Origin: Ephemerocybe angulata | Lineage: Eukaryota > Basidiomycota > Agaricomycetes > Agaricales > Psathyrellaceae | Assembly: GCA_013368325.1 (NCBI GenBank) | Contig: JAACJK010000115.1 | Coordinates: 62,001-126,000, forward strand | Reading direction: 5' to 3' | Length of the DNA stretch: 64,000 nt | Part shown: positions 44,764 through 55,570 of the stretch, one piece after another | How the letters are laid out: each line of letters starts with the position of its first letter | Position numbering within the stretch: the stretch's first letter is position 1 | Made by a program: the position numbers and the translations under genes | The notes under the pieces: generated by a model | What the model saw: the letters and a program-made list of their open reading frames with translations, nothing else | Told to the model about the DNA's origin: nothing | Database searches by the model: none

Positions 44764-45458
44764 CGTCGTGGTCCAAGAGTAAGAAGTGGAGATGCGACCG
44801 ACACATGCCAACCACGTCAAACACCTTTGACTTGGAGGTGGCGTTCTCCCCAGACTGATTGAACTGTCAATTCATTGCACCCGGCAATCATGGAGCCCAG
44901 CCATTTGTCACGTCACAAAAGGCCAATGGCATGGCTAACTCGAAAATGTCAACGTCACAATGAGGGGCGATGGCTAGGAGGGGGACCGGGATGTCAGAAG
45001 TCACAACATGGGCTCGCAAAAAATGGGTCATAAGGGGCATCATGCCGCCTTAAAACTACGGAAATCACTTACATCTCTTTCGAAACACAACACCGTTTTT
45101 AGAGCATTGAAGACGCCCCGTAAATCTAAGAGCTCAAATGGCTATCACAAAACCAAATGGCTATGTCACACCCCAGACCCCCATCCGTCTACCCTCGTAA
45201 CACAGGACTATGATATATTCATCATTGTCACTCTCGAATCCACGTTTCGACAAGAATAATGGATATGCAGCGATGTTCAGTTTAAAATCGGAAGTCATTC
45301 GGATCGAACCGAGATTACCTCCTTCGCACCGACTTCATTTACCAGGAATAATCAGTCAGAATAACCATCTTAAAATCACCTTGAAACGCTCAAATTACCG
45401 CTGAATCCTCTGAACTCCCCTGCGCTAGCGAGGAGCGCAGAATCTCTCTCTGTTCATC
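44764..45458. other. Intergenic, no supported gene
   Basis: It carries the F-box promoter side. No other feature was recognised. Confidence 0.4.
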
Positions 45459-45530
45459 GGCCGTCTGGCGAAATGGCATCGCGTCTGACTACGAATCAGG
45501 AGATTGTAGGTTCGACCCCTACGTCGGTCA
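45459..45530 (+). tRNA. tRNA-Arg (anticodon ACG)
   Basis: The 72-nt cloverleaf has D-stem GCG/CGC, anticodon loop CTACGAA on the stem TCTGA/TCAGG, and T-arm GTAGG TTCGACC CCTAC. The acceptor GGCCGTC/GTCGGTC has one G-T pair and one T-T mismatch (positions 6-67). No intron. A run of eight T's (from about 45554) follows as a Pol III terminator. Confidence 0.85.
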
Positions 45531-45949
45531 TAATGTTTTGTCCCAAATATCCCTTTTTTTTGTAATCAGATTGAAGTACCATACTACCAATCCGTCATGC
45601 GACTCACGCCAATTGTCCAAATATCTGTAGCTAACGTGTATTTTCCCTGAGCTGGAAAGTGTCCTACGTATTCACGTCATTCCCCACTGCGCTCGCTTCT
45701 AATGCTGAACTAATAAAAATCTATCTGGCAAGTGCTTCTAACACGGTGGCCTCGTTGAGGGCCATTCTGTAGCGCAGAATATCTAAAACAGGAAGGTGAA
45801 AAAGAAGAGAGTGTTCTGAGTGCCAGGTCTAATGTGCAAAGGCCGAACATGGGAGATCATAAGACAGATCGGATACCTGAGACGAGAATAGAAAGAATCC
45901 AAACATATCAGTCGAAAATGTCTGTCGCACTCACAAATCTACGTGCATA
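45531..45949. other. Intergenic, no supported gene
   Basis: Only the T-rich Pol III stop near 45554 was recognised. Confidence 0.4.
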
Positions 45950-47590
45950 TCAAACAGCGGTAAACGCACTGGGAGTTTCGACAATTTTCCCATCGACTAT
46001 GAGAAGCTTGGCGTCAAGAACGCACTGCAGGATGAACTTCAGAGACACAGAGTCCGTGTTCAAAACAACCAGCCTCCCAACATGGATTCCCAACAAGGAC
46101 CTCCTAGATGGCGGATAGGTAAAAGGCGAGCGAACTCGAAAGGAGTCCAAGGTGAGCTCTTGGAGCCGTGTCATGAGCCCAATGAGCTCGAATAAACCCT
46201 CGAGCTTTGCTTCGGAGAATCCAGGGGTGCAGTATCTGAGGTTTTTGATGGAGAAATTGGTAACATAGTGGAGTGATAAGAGTAGGGTGTATTCATGAGG
46301 AGTGTTGAGAAGGCGCAAGATGTCGAGGAGGATTTTCCCATGTATAATTAAGTGGAGGGTCGGAGGGGACAGTATGGTACCGGGGCTTGGTGGAATAGCT
46401 CTGGGTATTCTCGCTAGATCTGGAGGCAATGTGTCGTCGAGGATCAGTGCGTCGCACTGGCGTATGGTGGATGGAACGGAAGCTGAGCCCTCAAAGGAGC
46501 ATCGGATTAGATTAACTTTTCGCGCGTTTGGGACGCGCGAAAAGAGATAACCCAATGAACCTCTGTGTGTATTCCTAATCTTGAGGACATGAATGTAGAG
46601 TCCTATAAGCGCTGTAGGAGGTGTGGCGTCCGCCGTTTGGTGTAATATCTTGAAGTTGTCGAAAGAAAGCGAGACGAGATAAGTGAGCGCGTGAAGGAAG
46701 GTGAACAGTTTAGACTCCATCCGACTAGCACCCGCCAGCGACAGATTTGTAATGGCCAGTACTGAGAGCCTATGAAGTGCCATATAGCCGACGTCTACAG
46801 ACTCCTCAGCACCACAATCCAACAGCGCGAGGATGGACATCCCATCAACAGAGAAGTAACTCAAGTGCGAGTTGAGCGACCGCATGGCAGTGGGGATCCG
46901 GAAGCGATTGATCGCTGCTTCTCCATTGTCCGGGCTTCCAACAGCGGCGTTGAGCACGATTCGCTTCATGGACCCATGCCCGCAAAGACTGAGTATACCG
47001 GGGCCATCTGGGAGCGACGATGCATGCACTGTCTGCACTACCAAGGACGCGACCCTGTCCATGTCGCTTCCCAATGCGCGCAATAGTGCGCGCACTATCG
47101 ACCTTTCGTCCTCAACACTTGTCATAGCGTCTGCGGGTCCTTCCTGGCGGAGAAGGTAGACGAGAATTGCGAGGCGTCGTGAGCGAACGAGGCGCGCGGT
47201 TATGTTGGGGAAGTCCATGATTGACGCGTCGGGCGTGGGCGTTCGAGGGGTCGTGCGCGCAACGATGGTCGTCCACAATGAGGGCTGCGAGGCGAGTATC
47301 GTATTCCATGTGCGACATACGAGGGCGATGTTGTAGGTGGATGCCGTCCCGGAAATAGAGCTGGGTGGTCTGTGCGCAGAAAGTGGGGAGGGGTCACTGA
47401 AAAAATCTTCTTCGCCTACGCTGGGGGTGCCCACCGGGGCGTTGTTCACCTGCTCAAAGATTTCCATAAGGATGTCGTCGTGGAGGCTCTGAATTCGTCC
47501 CACCGCGAGGCCTGGGAGAGTGGACGACTGCTCTGCGCCTTGGGAAGTGTGACCGTGGACGGCGATGCCAGCTTCGGCAGTGTCAACAAA
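45950..47590 (-). CDS. F-box-like protein with irregular leucine-rich repeats
   Basis: An open frame of more than 510 residues with no needed intron. The N-terminal F-box is RIQSLHDDILMEIFEQVNN, continuing after a Ser/Pro insert with YNIALVCRTWNTILASQPSLWTTIV, the usual fungal form. The rest shows Leu-rich periods (LHRLSVLAITNLSLAG, LKIRNTHRGSLGYLF, LQELTLDSFRVRSPF) typical of F-box/LRR substrate receptors. The start is unresolved. No ATG lies just ahead of the F-box. The frame is open upstream to about 47620, so a short 5' exon is likely. It is not closely similar to the other two F-box genes. Confidence 0.75.
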   Translation of the reverse strand, partial: FVDTAEAGIAVHGHTSQGAEQSSTLPGLAVGRIQSLHDDILMEIFEQVNNAPVGTPSVGEEDFFSDPSPLSAHRPPSSISGTASTYNIALVCRTWNTILASQPSLWTTIVARTTPRTPTPDASIMDFPNITARLVRSRRLAILVYLLRQEGPADAMTSVEDERSIVRALLRALGSDMDRVASLVVQTVHASSLPDGPGILSLCGHGSMKRIVLNAAVGSPDNGEAAINRFRIPTAMRSLNSHLSYFSVDGMSILALLDCGAEESVDVGYMALHRLSVLAITNLSLAGASRMESKLFTFLHALTYLVSLSFDNFKILHQTADATPPTALIGLYIHVLKIRNTHRGSLGYLFSRVPNARKVNLIRCSFEGSASVPSTIRQCDALILDDTLPPDLARIPRAIPPSPGTILSPPTLHLIIHGKILLDILRLLNTPHEYTLLLSLHYVTNFSIKNLRYCTPGFSEAKLEGLFELIGLMTRLQELTLDSFRVRSPFTYPPSRRSLLGIHVGRLVVLNTDSVSLKFILQCVLDAKLLIVDGKIVETPSAFTAV

Positions 47591-48953
47591 AATGGCGAAA
47601 GAAGCTTGTAAAAAGTCACGACTTACAAGAAGTTGTATTCATAGCCATGCTCGATGTATAGTAGACTGCCATGAGTTTCTCTTTTCAGCACCTCCAGACC
47701 AAATTTTGGGGAAGGGGAGGGGCAGGAAGAAGAAACAAGTGGCGGGTGATCAACTTGAGAGCGGTTTTTACTTCCGCTCCGCACAGCCTGAAAAAGGCGC
47801 ATTTCAATCTCCTAACTTTCTTTCCCACTCCCTGGAAGGCATCAGGGCAGGCTGTCACTTACGCGGCCTTGAGTATTGAGAGAGTTCTTATTGGCTGGGA
47901 ATTGGCTGGGGCAGGAGGATCAGCCAGTTTGTCCATTTTCGTTGGGCTCTCCCTCGTGTTTGCACCCCAGATCTCATATAATGTCAAATAACCGAGGTCC
48001 GCTACCAAGAGCCAAAGTTGGCTCAGAAAGAAGGGTTACACTCCTGACGAACACAATAATTGTCCTGAGGAGTATGAGGAGAGGATGATAGCCACGGAAG
48101 GTACATTACCAGGCGACACCAAAGGGAGAGTTCGCCAACAATTAATTGACTTATGTTCCTATTTCTATGATGCGATTACTTTACAGCTTCAAGGGCGTGC
48201 AGCGAGGAAAGTCTCGAGCCTCGAGGGTCAGTTGGAGAGGATAACTATCGGAACTTGTACCGCGGTGCGACTATTAGGCGACTATCTCACCGAAATGCAC
48301 GTGCACATCCCGCATGGGCGCAAACTCAAATCCACGACACAGACCGCAATGATAGAAACACAAGCATCTCTAATTGATCTCTAACCGAAGCTCAAGCACC
48401 GAACCCAGTCTCAAGCGCACGAACTATACTTTTCAGAAGAAACCCTACAAATACAATTGAATTTTATATCTACTTCCACAGTCACAGCGACTGCAAGGTA
48501 TCCTAGAGCTACATCAAAACTGTTCAAACAGTGGGGAGAGTGCGTATCAAGATCGGAGCGCAGACCAAGAACCAAAAAAGAGATGAGTACGAAAGCGAAA
48601 ACGATAAGAGGGGGTGGTACAGCGAGCAAGAGAGGAACGGGAGAGCGAGGTCCATTATAAAGAGACGTAGGATGGGTATCGGGGTATGGGGGTTAGGGTG
48701 AGGTATAAACGTCCGTGGGGTTCAAAAACAAAACGGAATGGAGAGAAGAGTAGGTGGCGGTTAGGGATGATAGCAGAAATAACGATACATCTAAGAGTAG
48801 TGGGGTGTGTGTTTGATTATACTTCTTGGTGTGCAGTAACTTCTTCGGGTGCGTTGCTGGGGGTGGGGGTTGAATCAGAGACATGTCCACGACAATCGGA
48901 AAGAGAGGAGCAAAGCGTCAAAAGGGGGGAACAGCGGGACGCGTCGACGAAGT
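47591..48953. other. Intergenic, no supported gene
   Basis: Several short open frames (for example 48085-48384) have no recognisable content. The region lies between the 5' end of the F-box gene and the 3' end of the DUF6699 gene. Confidence 0.4.
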
Positions 48954-49952
48954 TCAGTTGATCGCGAACCCAGGAGCACTGGAAGTGAAAGAGACGATCC
49001 ACGTCTCCTTCCCAGTCTCCCTATCCTGACTTTTCCGGGTGATACCCGCAAGGTACGTCTCATAGCCCATAACATCAAGCATAGCCATCGCGCTCGTCAT
49101 CATCTGCCTCCCCTGCACTGGACGAGCCACGCGCTCCGCATGAAACTTAGTCGCAACATGCCTCTTGTGTGGAGGCATATCACTAAACTGATCGCGCCGC
49201 ACCTCACTCCGACAATGCACGTAGATGCGTTCAAGAAGCGCGTACACCGAAATATACGGCGCCTCGTTCGACGAAGCGTACGACGAAACTGACATCCCAC
49301 ACGGGGCGACAGAGGAGGACGACGACGACGAGCCGCCGACCTTGGCGTACCACCGGGGGTGGAGGCCCTGGAACTCGAGCACGACGCGGGAAAGGGGTGG
49401 GTTGAACGCACTGACAGAAGGATCGAACGCCAGGCCAGCCGGCGGGAACTGCGGGCTTGCTACGTCGAGCCGGAGGGCTTGGCCGGCGCCTGGGCGGAGG
49501 GCCGGGTGGATGTCGACGGCGGAGAAGAATGTGGGGGCGGCGGTTCCGGGCGGGAGGGAGTAGGCACTGCCGGCGTAGGGTGAACCGGCTTGGAAGGAGG
49601 CGGGAGAGCCGGGGTAGGGCGAGCTGGTTTGGTTTTGGCCGAAGGCAGATGCAGAGGAGGGCGTGCCGACGGTAGGGATATATGGAGCTATGGGCAATGA
49701 TCAGTCCATTGCGCGAAACGTTATTGAAAGTCCGTAACGCTCACATCCATACGACCCCGGGACCGGCGAGTAGGGAATAGTATTGGCGACTATGAGAGCG
49801 ATGCTCAGTGTCGAGCATAGTAGAGACAACGTAGACGACGTACCTGTACCCCAAGACGAAACCGAACCAGGGATGGAAGGTGCATAGTTCGACGACTTGT
49901 CCTTCTCTGACCACGCGCCTTGTGATGATGCCGAATAGTAGCTGTGGGACAT
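48954..49952 (-). CDS. DUF6699 protein, Ser/Pro/Tyr-rich N-terminus
   Basis: Exons 49952-49844, 49789-49745 and 49687-48954 give 295 residues. The first ATG is in MSHSYYSASSQGAW. The N-terminal 120 residues are disordered and rich in Ser, Pro, Gly and Tyr. The C-terminal domain begins with DIHPALRPG and contains SRVVLEFQ, YISVYALLERIYVHCR and ETWIVSFTS, which I recognise as the fungal DUF6699 pattern. Function unknown. A TATATAA-like palindrome at about 50030-50040 lies 80 bp upstream. Confidence 0.75.
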
Positions 49953-50961
49953 ATTGTGGCGGGCGGCTCGATTCGTGAGAGGGGAGGTGCTCGGGGGGAG
50001 TTGTACTGAGTCATGGCGGGCGACCCGCCCGCTATATAACGGGCGGGGTTGTTTGTTGTTGGACGCAGCTTGCACATGTGTCGGGAATGCCAAATTGGGT
50101 TAACGCGTCGGGCATGAGGCATGGGCTGATGGAAGTTCGGTCATGAGTCAAGCGTGGGTGACTGGGCGCAGGGCGCTCGCACCTATTATGGCAATATGAC
50201 AGGAGTCTGGGTCGCGCCGGTGTGGGCGGGGTTGATGTGGGAGCGCGGCCGACGATGCCGTGGCAGGCGGGGAGCGCCATTCGACGTCCGCTTTAGCCAT
50301 TTCTGGAAACAGTGGGCGGGGAACAATATCGAAGGTCGTGCCCCCATCATAGAAGTATTTCTTTGTTGACCCTGGTAGCGATGATAAGGGGACGGACACG
50401 TGTAGAAGTCCGGGTTCTGTGAGATAGGTGTGCAGTATATTGAGCTGCCGATGAGAGGCATCGATGGTGTGCACGATTATGTGGGCGTACCAAGGACCGA
50501 TGAAGGGGTTGATTCATCGCCATGAGCAGGGGGCTGCCCTTGATCCAGAATTGGGGTTGCTACAGTCAGGATCCATAGCGGTACCGAGAGAAGACCCGGA
50601 TGGATGGGCGCTACTCGACATGGATGAAATGGGAAGAGCCAGAAATTCAACATACATCACGTTCTGTTTTCGCACAGGGTCTGTTTGTGCATTTGTTGAT
50701 GGCTGAGGGCGCGACGCGCTTGTCACGTGAAGTGCGCTCGCGCATCACCCTCATTTAGGCCCCCGCATCCCGCCAAATCCCCGACATTTTCCTCATTTAG
50801 CAAGAGCCGTTCTGGCGCGCTTAAATCTACCCTCCCCTGTTTGATATGGATATACTGAACTGCGTTGTAGTCAGGCTGACGATGCACTTTGCATGGACTC
50901 GGAAGGCGGGAATAAGGTATTTTCGTCGAGGAACTACGTTTAAACTACGTATCCTGATTCC
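49953..50961. other. Intergenic, includes a probable TATA box near 50033-50039
   Basis: The sequence CTATATAAC within a GC-rich inverted repeat reads as a TATA box on the minus strand for the DUF6699 gene. No other gene was recognised. Confidence 0.45.
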
Positions 50962-52062
50962 TCAGTCCGTTATAGTAGCTTCCTCGGTATGATCCCAGAG
51001 CTTCTTCGCAACCTCCTCATCTCCACTATACTGAAGATCTTCAATCAATTCACCCTTCTTCCCAACTCTCAGCGCTCCGGGGGTGGAATTATTGAACAGT
51101 CCATGCCACATATACTCGGCACAGTCCTCCTTGGACGTAATCAATGGACGCAGTAAAGGCGTGGCGATAGTTGCAAATGTGCGCAGCATTTGAGAAGGAG
51201 ACGCCTTGAGAAGCCCGGTGTCCACGCCTCCCGGCCAAGCGTGAATGAATGTCATGGTCGGATTGCGCGCGTAGAACGACTACAGCTCAGGATCAGTAAG
51301 CGCGAATGAGTTTGGTTAACATGAGTGATATCAGCTCACCTCAATCATGTAATCGTTAAACGTGATAGCCTGGCCCTCCGCTCTCCGCAGAGTATAAGTC
51401 TTCTTCAGCCCAAGGTCCTCCAAATCAACCGGCAACCCCCTCCCAGGCGACAAAACGCTAATCACCCTCGCTTCCTCCCCATCCTCCTTCGCCCTCCTCA
51501 GCCCCACTTCCAACTCCCGAACGAACTTCCACCTCCCATAATAATGTACCGCCAACTTCTTATCAATCCCCTCCGCCGTCTCCTCGCGCCCCCCTGTCGT
51601 CATATACCCCGCCGTAATCGCAAGAAAGTTGATCTTGGGATGTTTGGCGAGAATAGCCTGAGACGCGCTATGCACGTTCGACATGAGACTCGCATCGCAT
51701 TGCACCAACTCGTGGGTCCACTCCCTCCCCTCCGCCCCGCTCGAAGTCGGTTTAGGAAAACGCTCGATAATCTCCTGCGCCTTAGCCTCATTCCGCCCCA
51801 CAATCACGATATGCGCACGCCCCTCCGTCCACCTCGCAAAGGCCTCCGCCATACCCTGCCCAATCCCAGAAGTACCCCCAACGAATACAGCAACAGGCAC
51901 ATTCGGCGTCATCACCCCTTTCACGAAATCGGCGTTCGACGCGCGAATGGCATCGAGGCGTGCACGAGACATCGTGGTGTACCGGTGCAGAACAGTTAGA
52001 ACTGCTGGAAGGGCGACTGCGGTGAGAGTGGTTAGGGGCCGCGAGAGGAGGAGGGAAGTCAT
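50962..52062 (-). CDS. Short-chain dehydrogenase/reductase (SDR) family protein
   Basis: Exons 52062-51340 and 51279-50962 sum to 346 residues. A hydrophobic N-terminus may anchor or target it. The Rossmann motif is FVGGTSGIGQG, NFLAITAGYM replaces the NNAG motif, and the catalytic Ser lies in VISVLSPGRG. The Tyr is probably in FNDYMIEVSFYARN. The Lys that normally follows four residues after the Tyr is absent, so catalysis may be altered or the tyrosine assignment shifted. The C-terminus has HAWPGGVDTGL, the usual PG motif. The gene is divergent from the MDR gene at 53151. Confidence 0.85.
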
Positions 52063-53085
52063 GGTAAGAAAGAGGTTGAGAGGATGAATTGAGCCTCCCT
52101 TTAAGTATGGATGGAATTGGCTGCCGAAGAGTGACGCGTGTCATGGCACGACGCGGCTTTGGCCCGACGCGTATGTACATGTGATGGGGGGCGTGCCGGA
52201 GAAATTGGGCGCTAAGTGCCTTTCTGCCTCTGGCGCGAGGCGCCCATGCTCGAACGCTCGACGGAGGAGGAAAGATGCCAAGCTAAGCCGACGGCATGAT
52301 TTGACTTCTTCGGCAATGTCCGATCGGCGACTCGGATGCCGAGGCACTTGGGCTCTAAGCGTCAGGCCACTCCAAGACCTCTCTGGCCGCGATGTGGGAA
52401 ACAATGATTCAATCCCGGACGAAAAACGGTAGGAGAGATACGTACACACCGATAAAAGGAAGCAGGTCGAGCTGACGGCAACATTTGAAGTCTTGGGCAT
52501 AGTCGGAGAGAAGTCGTCTGCCAAGGACGATACTCCCTGACTTAGGCTCGAAGGCGCTCACTGTTGCTCCTCTACAGAGGCTGATACTCCCCAACTCCAA
52601 AGAGTCCTGTAGAGATACTAGAAATAAGAGCCCACCCCAGATCTGTTTCGACCAAGAAAGGCTGCCCTTCGCCTGCTACCATTCAGAGTAGGTAAAGCTG
52701 CGTCCCCAAGAATGGTACGTGTGATTTTCTTCTTATTACGGCCGCCTTCACTTCCCTCGCCAATGCCAGCTCTGCACCGGTATGCGTCGATATAACCTCT
52801 GTCGCCACAATTTCTCCTTGCTTACCGCCCTCCTCGCAGGCGTAGCGACCCGCCTAACTCTTAAGCGCCCGCACATACAGAACAGGGCTGCGGATGTGTC
52901 AAGCTTTCGGCAATGCCTCGTAGTGAATTAGGAAACCTTTCCGTGCTTCCTATTGGTGGGTTCTAAGTGAAAGTGCAGATTGGTAAGGCCTTGACTACGG
53001 CATCTATTGTCTGAGTAATCCAAACGCGTCCCTCGGTCCATAATTCGAGCTCAAGGAGAAGGCATATGAATAGATGTTGCTTGCA
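52063..53085. other. Divergent promoter region between SDR and MDR genes
   Basis: A minus-strand open stretch at 52409-52600 has a plausible GTACGT donor but no recognised domain. Otherwise nothing. Confidence 0.4.
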
Positions 53086-53092
53086 TATATAA
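53086..53092 (+). promoter_or_regulatory. TATA box of the MDR gene
   Basis: TATATAA lies 59 bp upstream of the ATG at 53151. Confidence 0.6.
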
Positions 53093-53150
53093 GACGGCGG
53101 GGTATTATCTCGTATTTACAAGTTAAAAATCTACTGTCCACTTGCCCATC

Positions 53151-54407
53151 ATGTCTACCTTCAAATATGTCGGTCTCACCGCCCCTGGTCAGCTCGGCTA
53201 CGTCGAGGCGCCCGTACCTTCGCCCAGTGAAAAGGAGGTCCTGGTGAAAGTCGAATATGCGGCGGTTGTGCCGTTCGACCTTTACAACATGGACCTCGAG
53301 TTCTTTGTTTCCGACTATCCTTACCGCCTTGGGCTGAGTGGGGCCGGAACCATAGAGAAGGTCGGACTGAACGTCGACGACCTGAAGGTTGGGGATCGAG
53401 TATGTACTATAATTTTCCTATGTTGTATTTCATACTGACCACGGACATTCAACCATCGTTCCAGGTAACCTTCGCGGCGTTTGCATTCCCGAACAAGGCA
53501 CTTTTGGATTACACTGTTCAGCCGCGCTCCTTGGTATCGAAGGTGAGCACGCCCCCTTCGTCGCATTCGAGTCCGAGTCTGCGGTAACTGACACCCTACA
53601 GATACCAGACTCCTTGCCTCTGGAGAAGGCAGTGACTTACCCGGACAACTTTGCCACCGCATTCTATACCCTGTTCAGCCAGATCGGCTTACCCATCCCG
53701 ACGGAATACCCCTCCAAGTCCTCCCCTCCAAAGAATGCCGCTCCGATCCTTGTCTATGGTGGAGGTGCAACCTCTGGCCAGTACATGATCCAACTCTTGG
53801 CCCTCGCAGGCTACAAGAATATTATCACAGCCGCCTCGAAGCACCACGAAGACTACCTTCGCTCGCTCGGCGCCACACACGTCGTGGACTACAGGAGTCC
53901 CTCATTCGTGGAGGAGATCCTGGCCGCTGCAGGAGGCAAGCCTGAAATTATAATCGATGTTATTGCGTTGTCCGATACCTTTAGGGACATCCACACCAAG
54001 CTGATCACTCCGGGAGGATCCATCGCATTCCTTGGGCCGTTTAAGCTCGGTTCTGGGAGTCTTACTGCCACTGATGGAAAGCTGGTCAGCGAGGTTCTCG
54101 AGGAGGTCAAAGGCTGGTTCGCGGAGGACGTATCTTTGATCGTCGTCCAGACGCTCTTCTTCCAGAAAGTAAGTCATAACTCTTGAAGTCAATGAATGCC
54201 TCATCTGACGACACTCTCCAGGACGAGCGCCTTGCGAACACGCTGCTTCCGGTTATCCTTTCCAAGTTCCTTGAGGACGGCCTAATTGCTCCCAACCCTA
54301 TCAGAGTGTTTGAGGAGGGGGACCTTCTCGCTCGCGTCCAGGGTGCCATAGAGTTAGTCAGGTCCAATAAGGCGAATGGCCAAAAGATAGTTGTTAAGCT
54401 TACCTGA
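53151..54407 (+). CDS. Zinc-type-alcohol-dehydrogenase-like (MDR) oxidoreductase
   Basis: Exons 53151-53399, 53465-53542, 53602-54168 and 54222-54407 sum to 359 residues. The GroES-like N-terminal half has LVKVEYAAVVPFDLYNMD and the usual glycine motif GLSGAGTIEKVG. The NAD(P)-binding half has LVYGGGATSGQYMIQLLALAGY and GATHVVDYRS. No catalytic or structural zinc-ligand cysteines are seen, so it belongs to the zinc-free enoyl-reductase/quinone-reductase-like group. Such genes act alone or as trans-enoyl reductases in metabolite pathways. No cluster backbone gene is nearby. Confidence 0.88.
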
Positions 54408-54521
54408 TGTTCCTGACTTAAATATACTACTACGTAGCACGTCATAGTCCAGAATGCCTCTAACATAGCGTTCTATATTTCTACCGGGCTGCAAGGTAGC
54501 TGGCGAGATGAACGTTGAACC

Positions 54522-54858
54522 ATGACGGAAAGGTACGACGAGATCGAAGCGTGGCTCGCTACCACCGACGCCGAGATCATTCATGTGACTGACGGTAATC
54601 CAAGCAGCCCGCTCACCGAGCGCGCAGCCCAAAACACCAAGGCAAACACCAAGGACGTCTACTGCAACAGAACGTCCTTCAACAATATCTATGGCGGCGC
54701 ATGCACCGTCTACGATGGGAATGCGAAGTCCCAAGACCGAGTGCGGCTATGGGGGATGCCTTCCACAGTGCAATACCCTTTTGACCTGTGGGACCCAACT
54801 CGATGGTGGGTTCTGCTGGACCCCTAGGGCCGAGATCATCATTGTCCCGTTTACCTAA
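54522..54858 (+). pseudogene. Broken small cysteine-rich (secreted-type) protein gene
   Basis: The first frame reads VTDGNPSSPLTERAAQNTK, then CNRTSFNNIYGGACTVYDG. After about 54740 the matching frame is a different one, reading CGYGGCLPQCNTLLTCGTQL then GFCWTPRA and ending in TAA at 54856-54858. The two halves together match the order of a small secreted cysteine-rich family I know from Agaricomycetes. A central Cys-containing block is missing and the frame is broken. No signal peptide remains upstream. Confidence 0.6.
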
Positions 54859-55570
54859 GGGGATAACGTTCCTCGTAGCTCAGTTCAGTAAGATTGTTGT
54901 GACCCTCACCTGACTTATGCACCGATGACTGATAGCCTTCGTATTCAGAAGCAACTCGTCGTTCGGATACATCTTTTGTGGTATCAGAAGACCCTGCACA
55001 ACCCTTGCATATCAATATTTTCTGTTGAGGAATACACATGGCTCTCTGTGACGAGTATACCCGACTATCGTCGAAATTCTCGCGTGATATGCTACGTCAG
55101 GGGAAGTTAACGTGCTCAGCTTGCGACGCCTTAGCCGTGTTGCGCAATGCCTCCCGATGGAGGTACAAACCGTCTGGTCCCGGAATCTGGTACATGCCTT
55201 AAGCACACGCGGCGTTGATAGATTAAGCGCCCACCGGCGCTACAGAACAAGTGATTTGAAACACCGCTCCTTGAGCCAAACTCGTCCAGCAAGGCTTTGA
55301 AATGATATGAGCGATCTTTTCTCATATCCTTCATGAATAAATTGGTGATGGGTAACAAGCTATGAATGTGAGATATTACAATGGGGAATCTGACCACTAT
55401 GGAAGACAGAAAGAATACAACATCGGAGTCGCTACTATTACACAATACGGTGACGAACGAGAGATAGGTCCCGCCATAAAGCCCAAAAAGAATACATGCA
55501 TACTATAATGAGTAAGGGGCATAGAGAGGCGAAAAGACGATCACATAGATAGAGATGAGGACTGCTGTCC
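54859..55570. other. Intergenic, no supported gene
   Basis: Nothing recognised between the broken gene and the 3' end of the DUF6699 gene. Confidence 0.4.

Noticed and set aside
48085..48384. 99-codon forward ORF
   Set aside because: Isolated, no domain, no splice support, no flanking signals.
51325..51999. 224-codon forward ORF
   Set aside because: Antisense shadow of the SDR gene.
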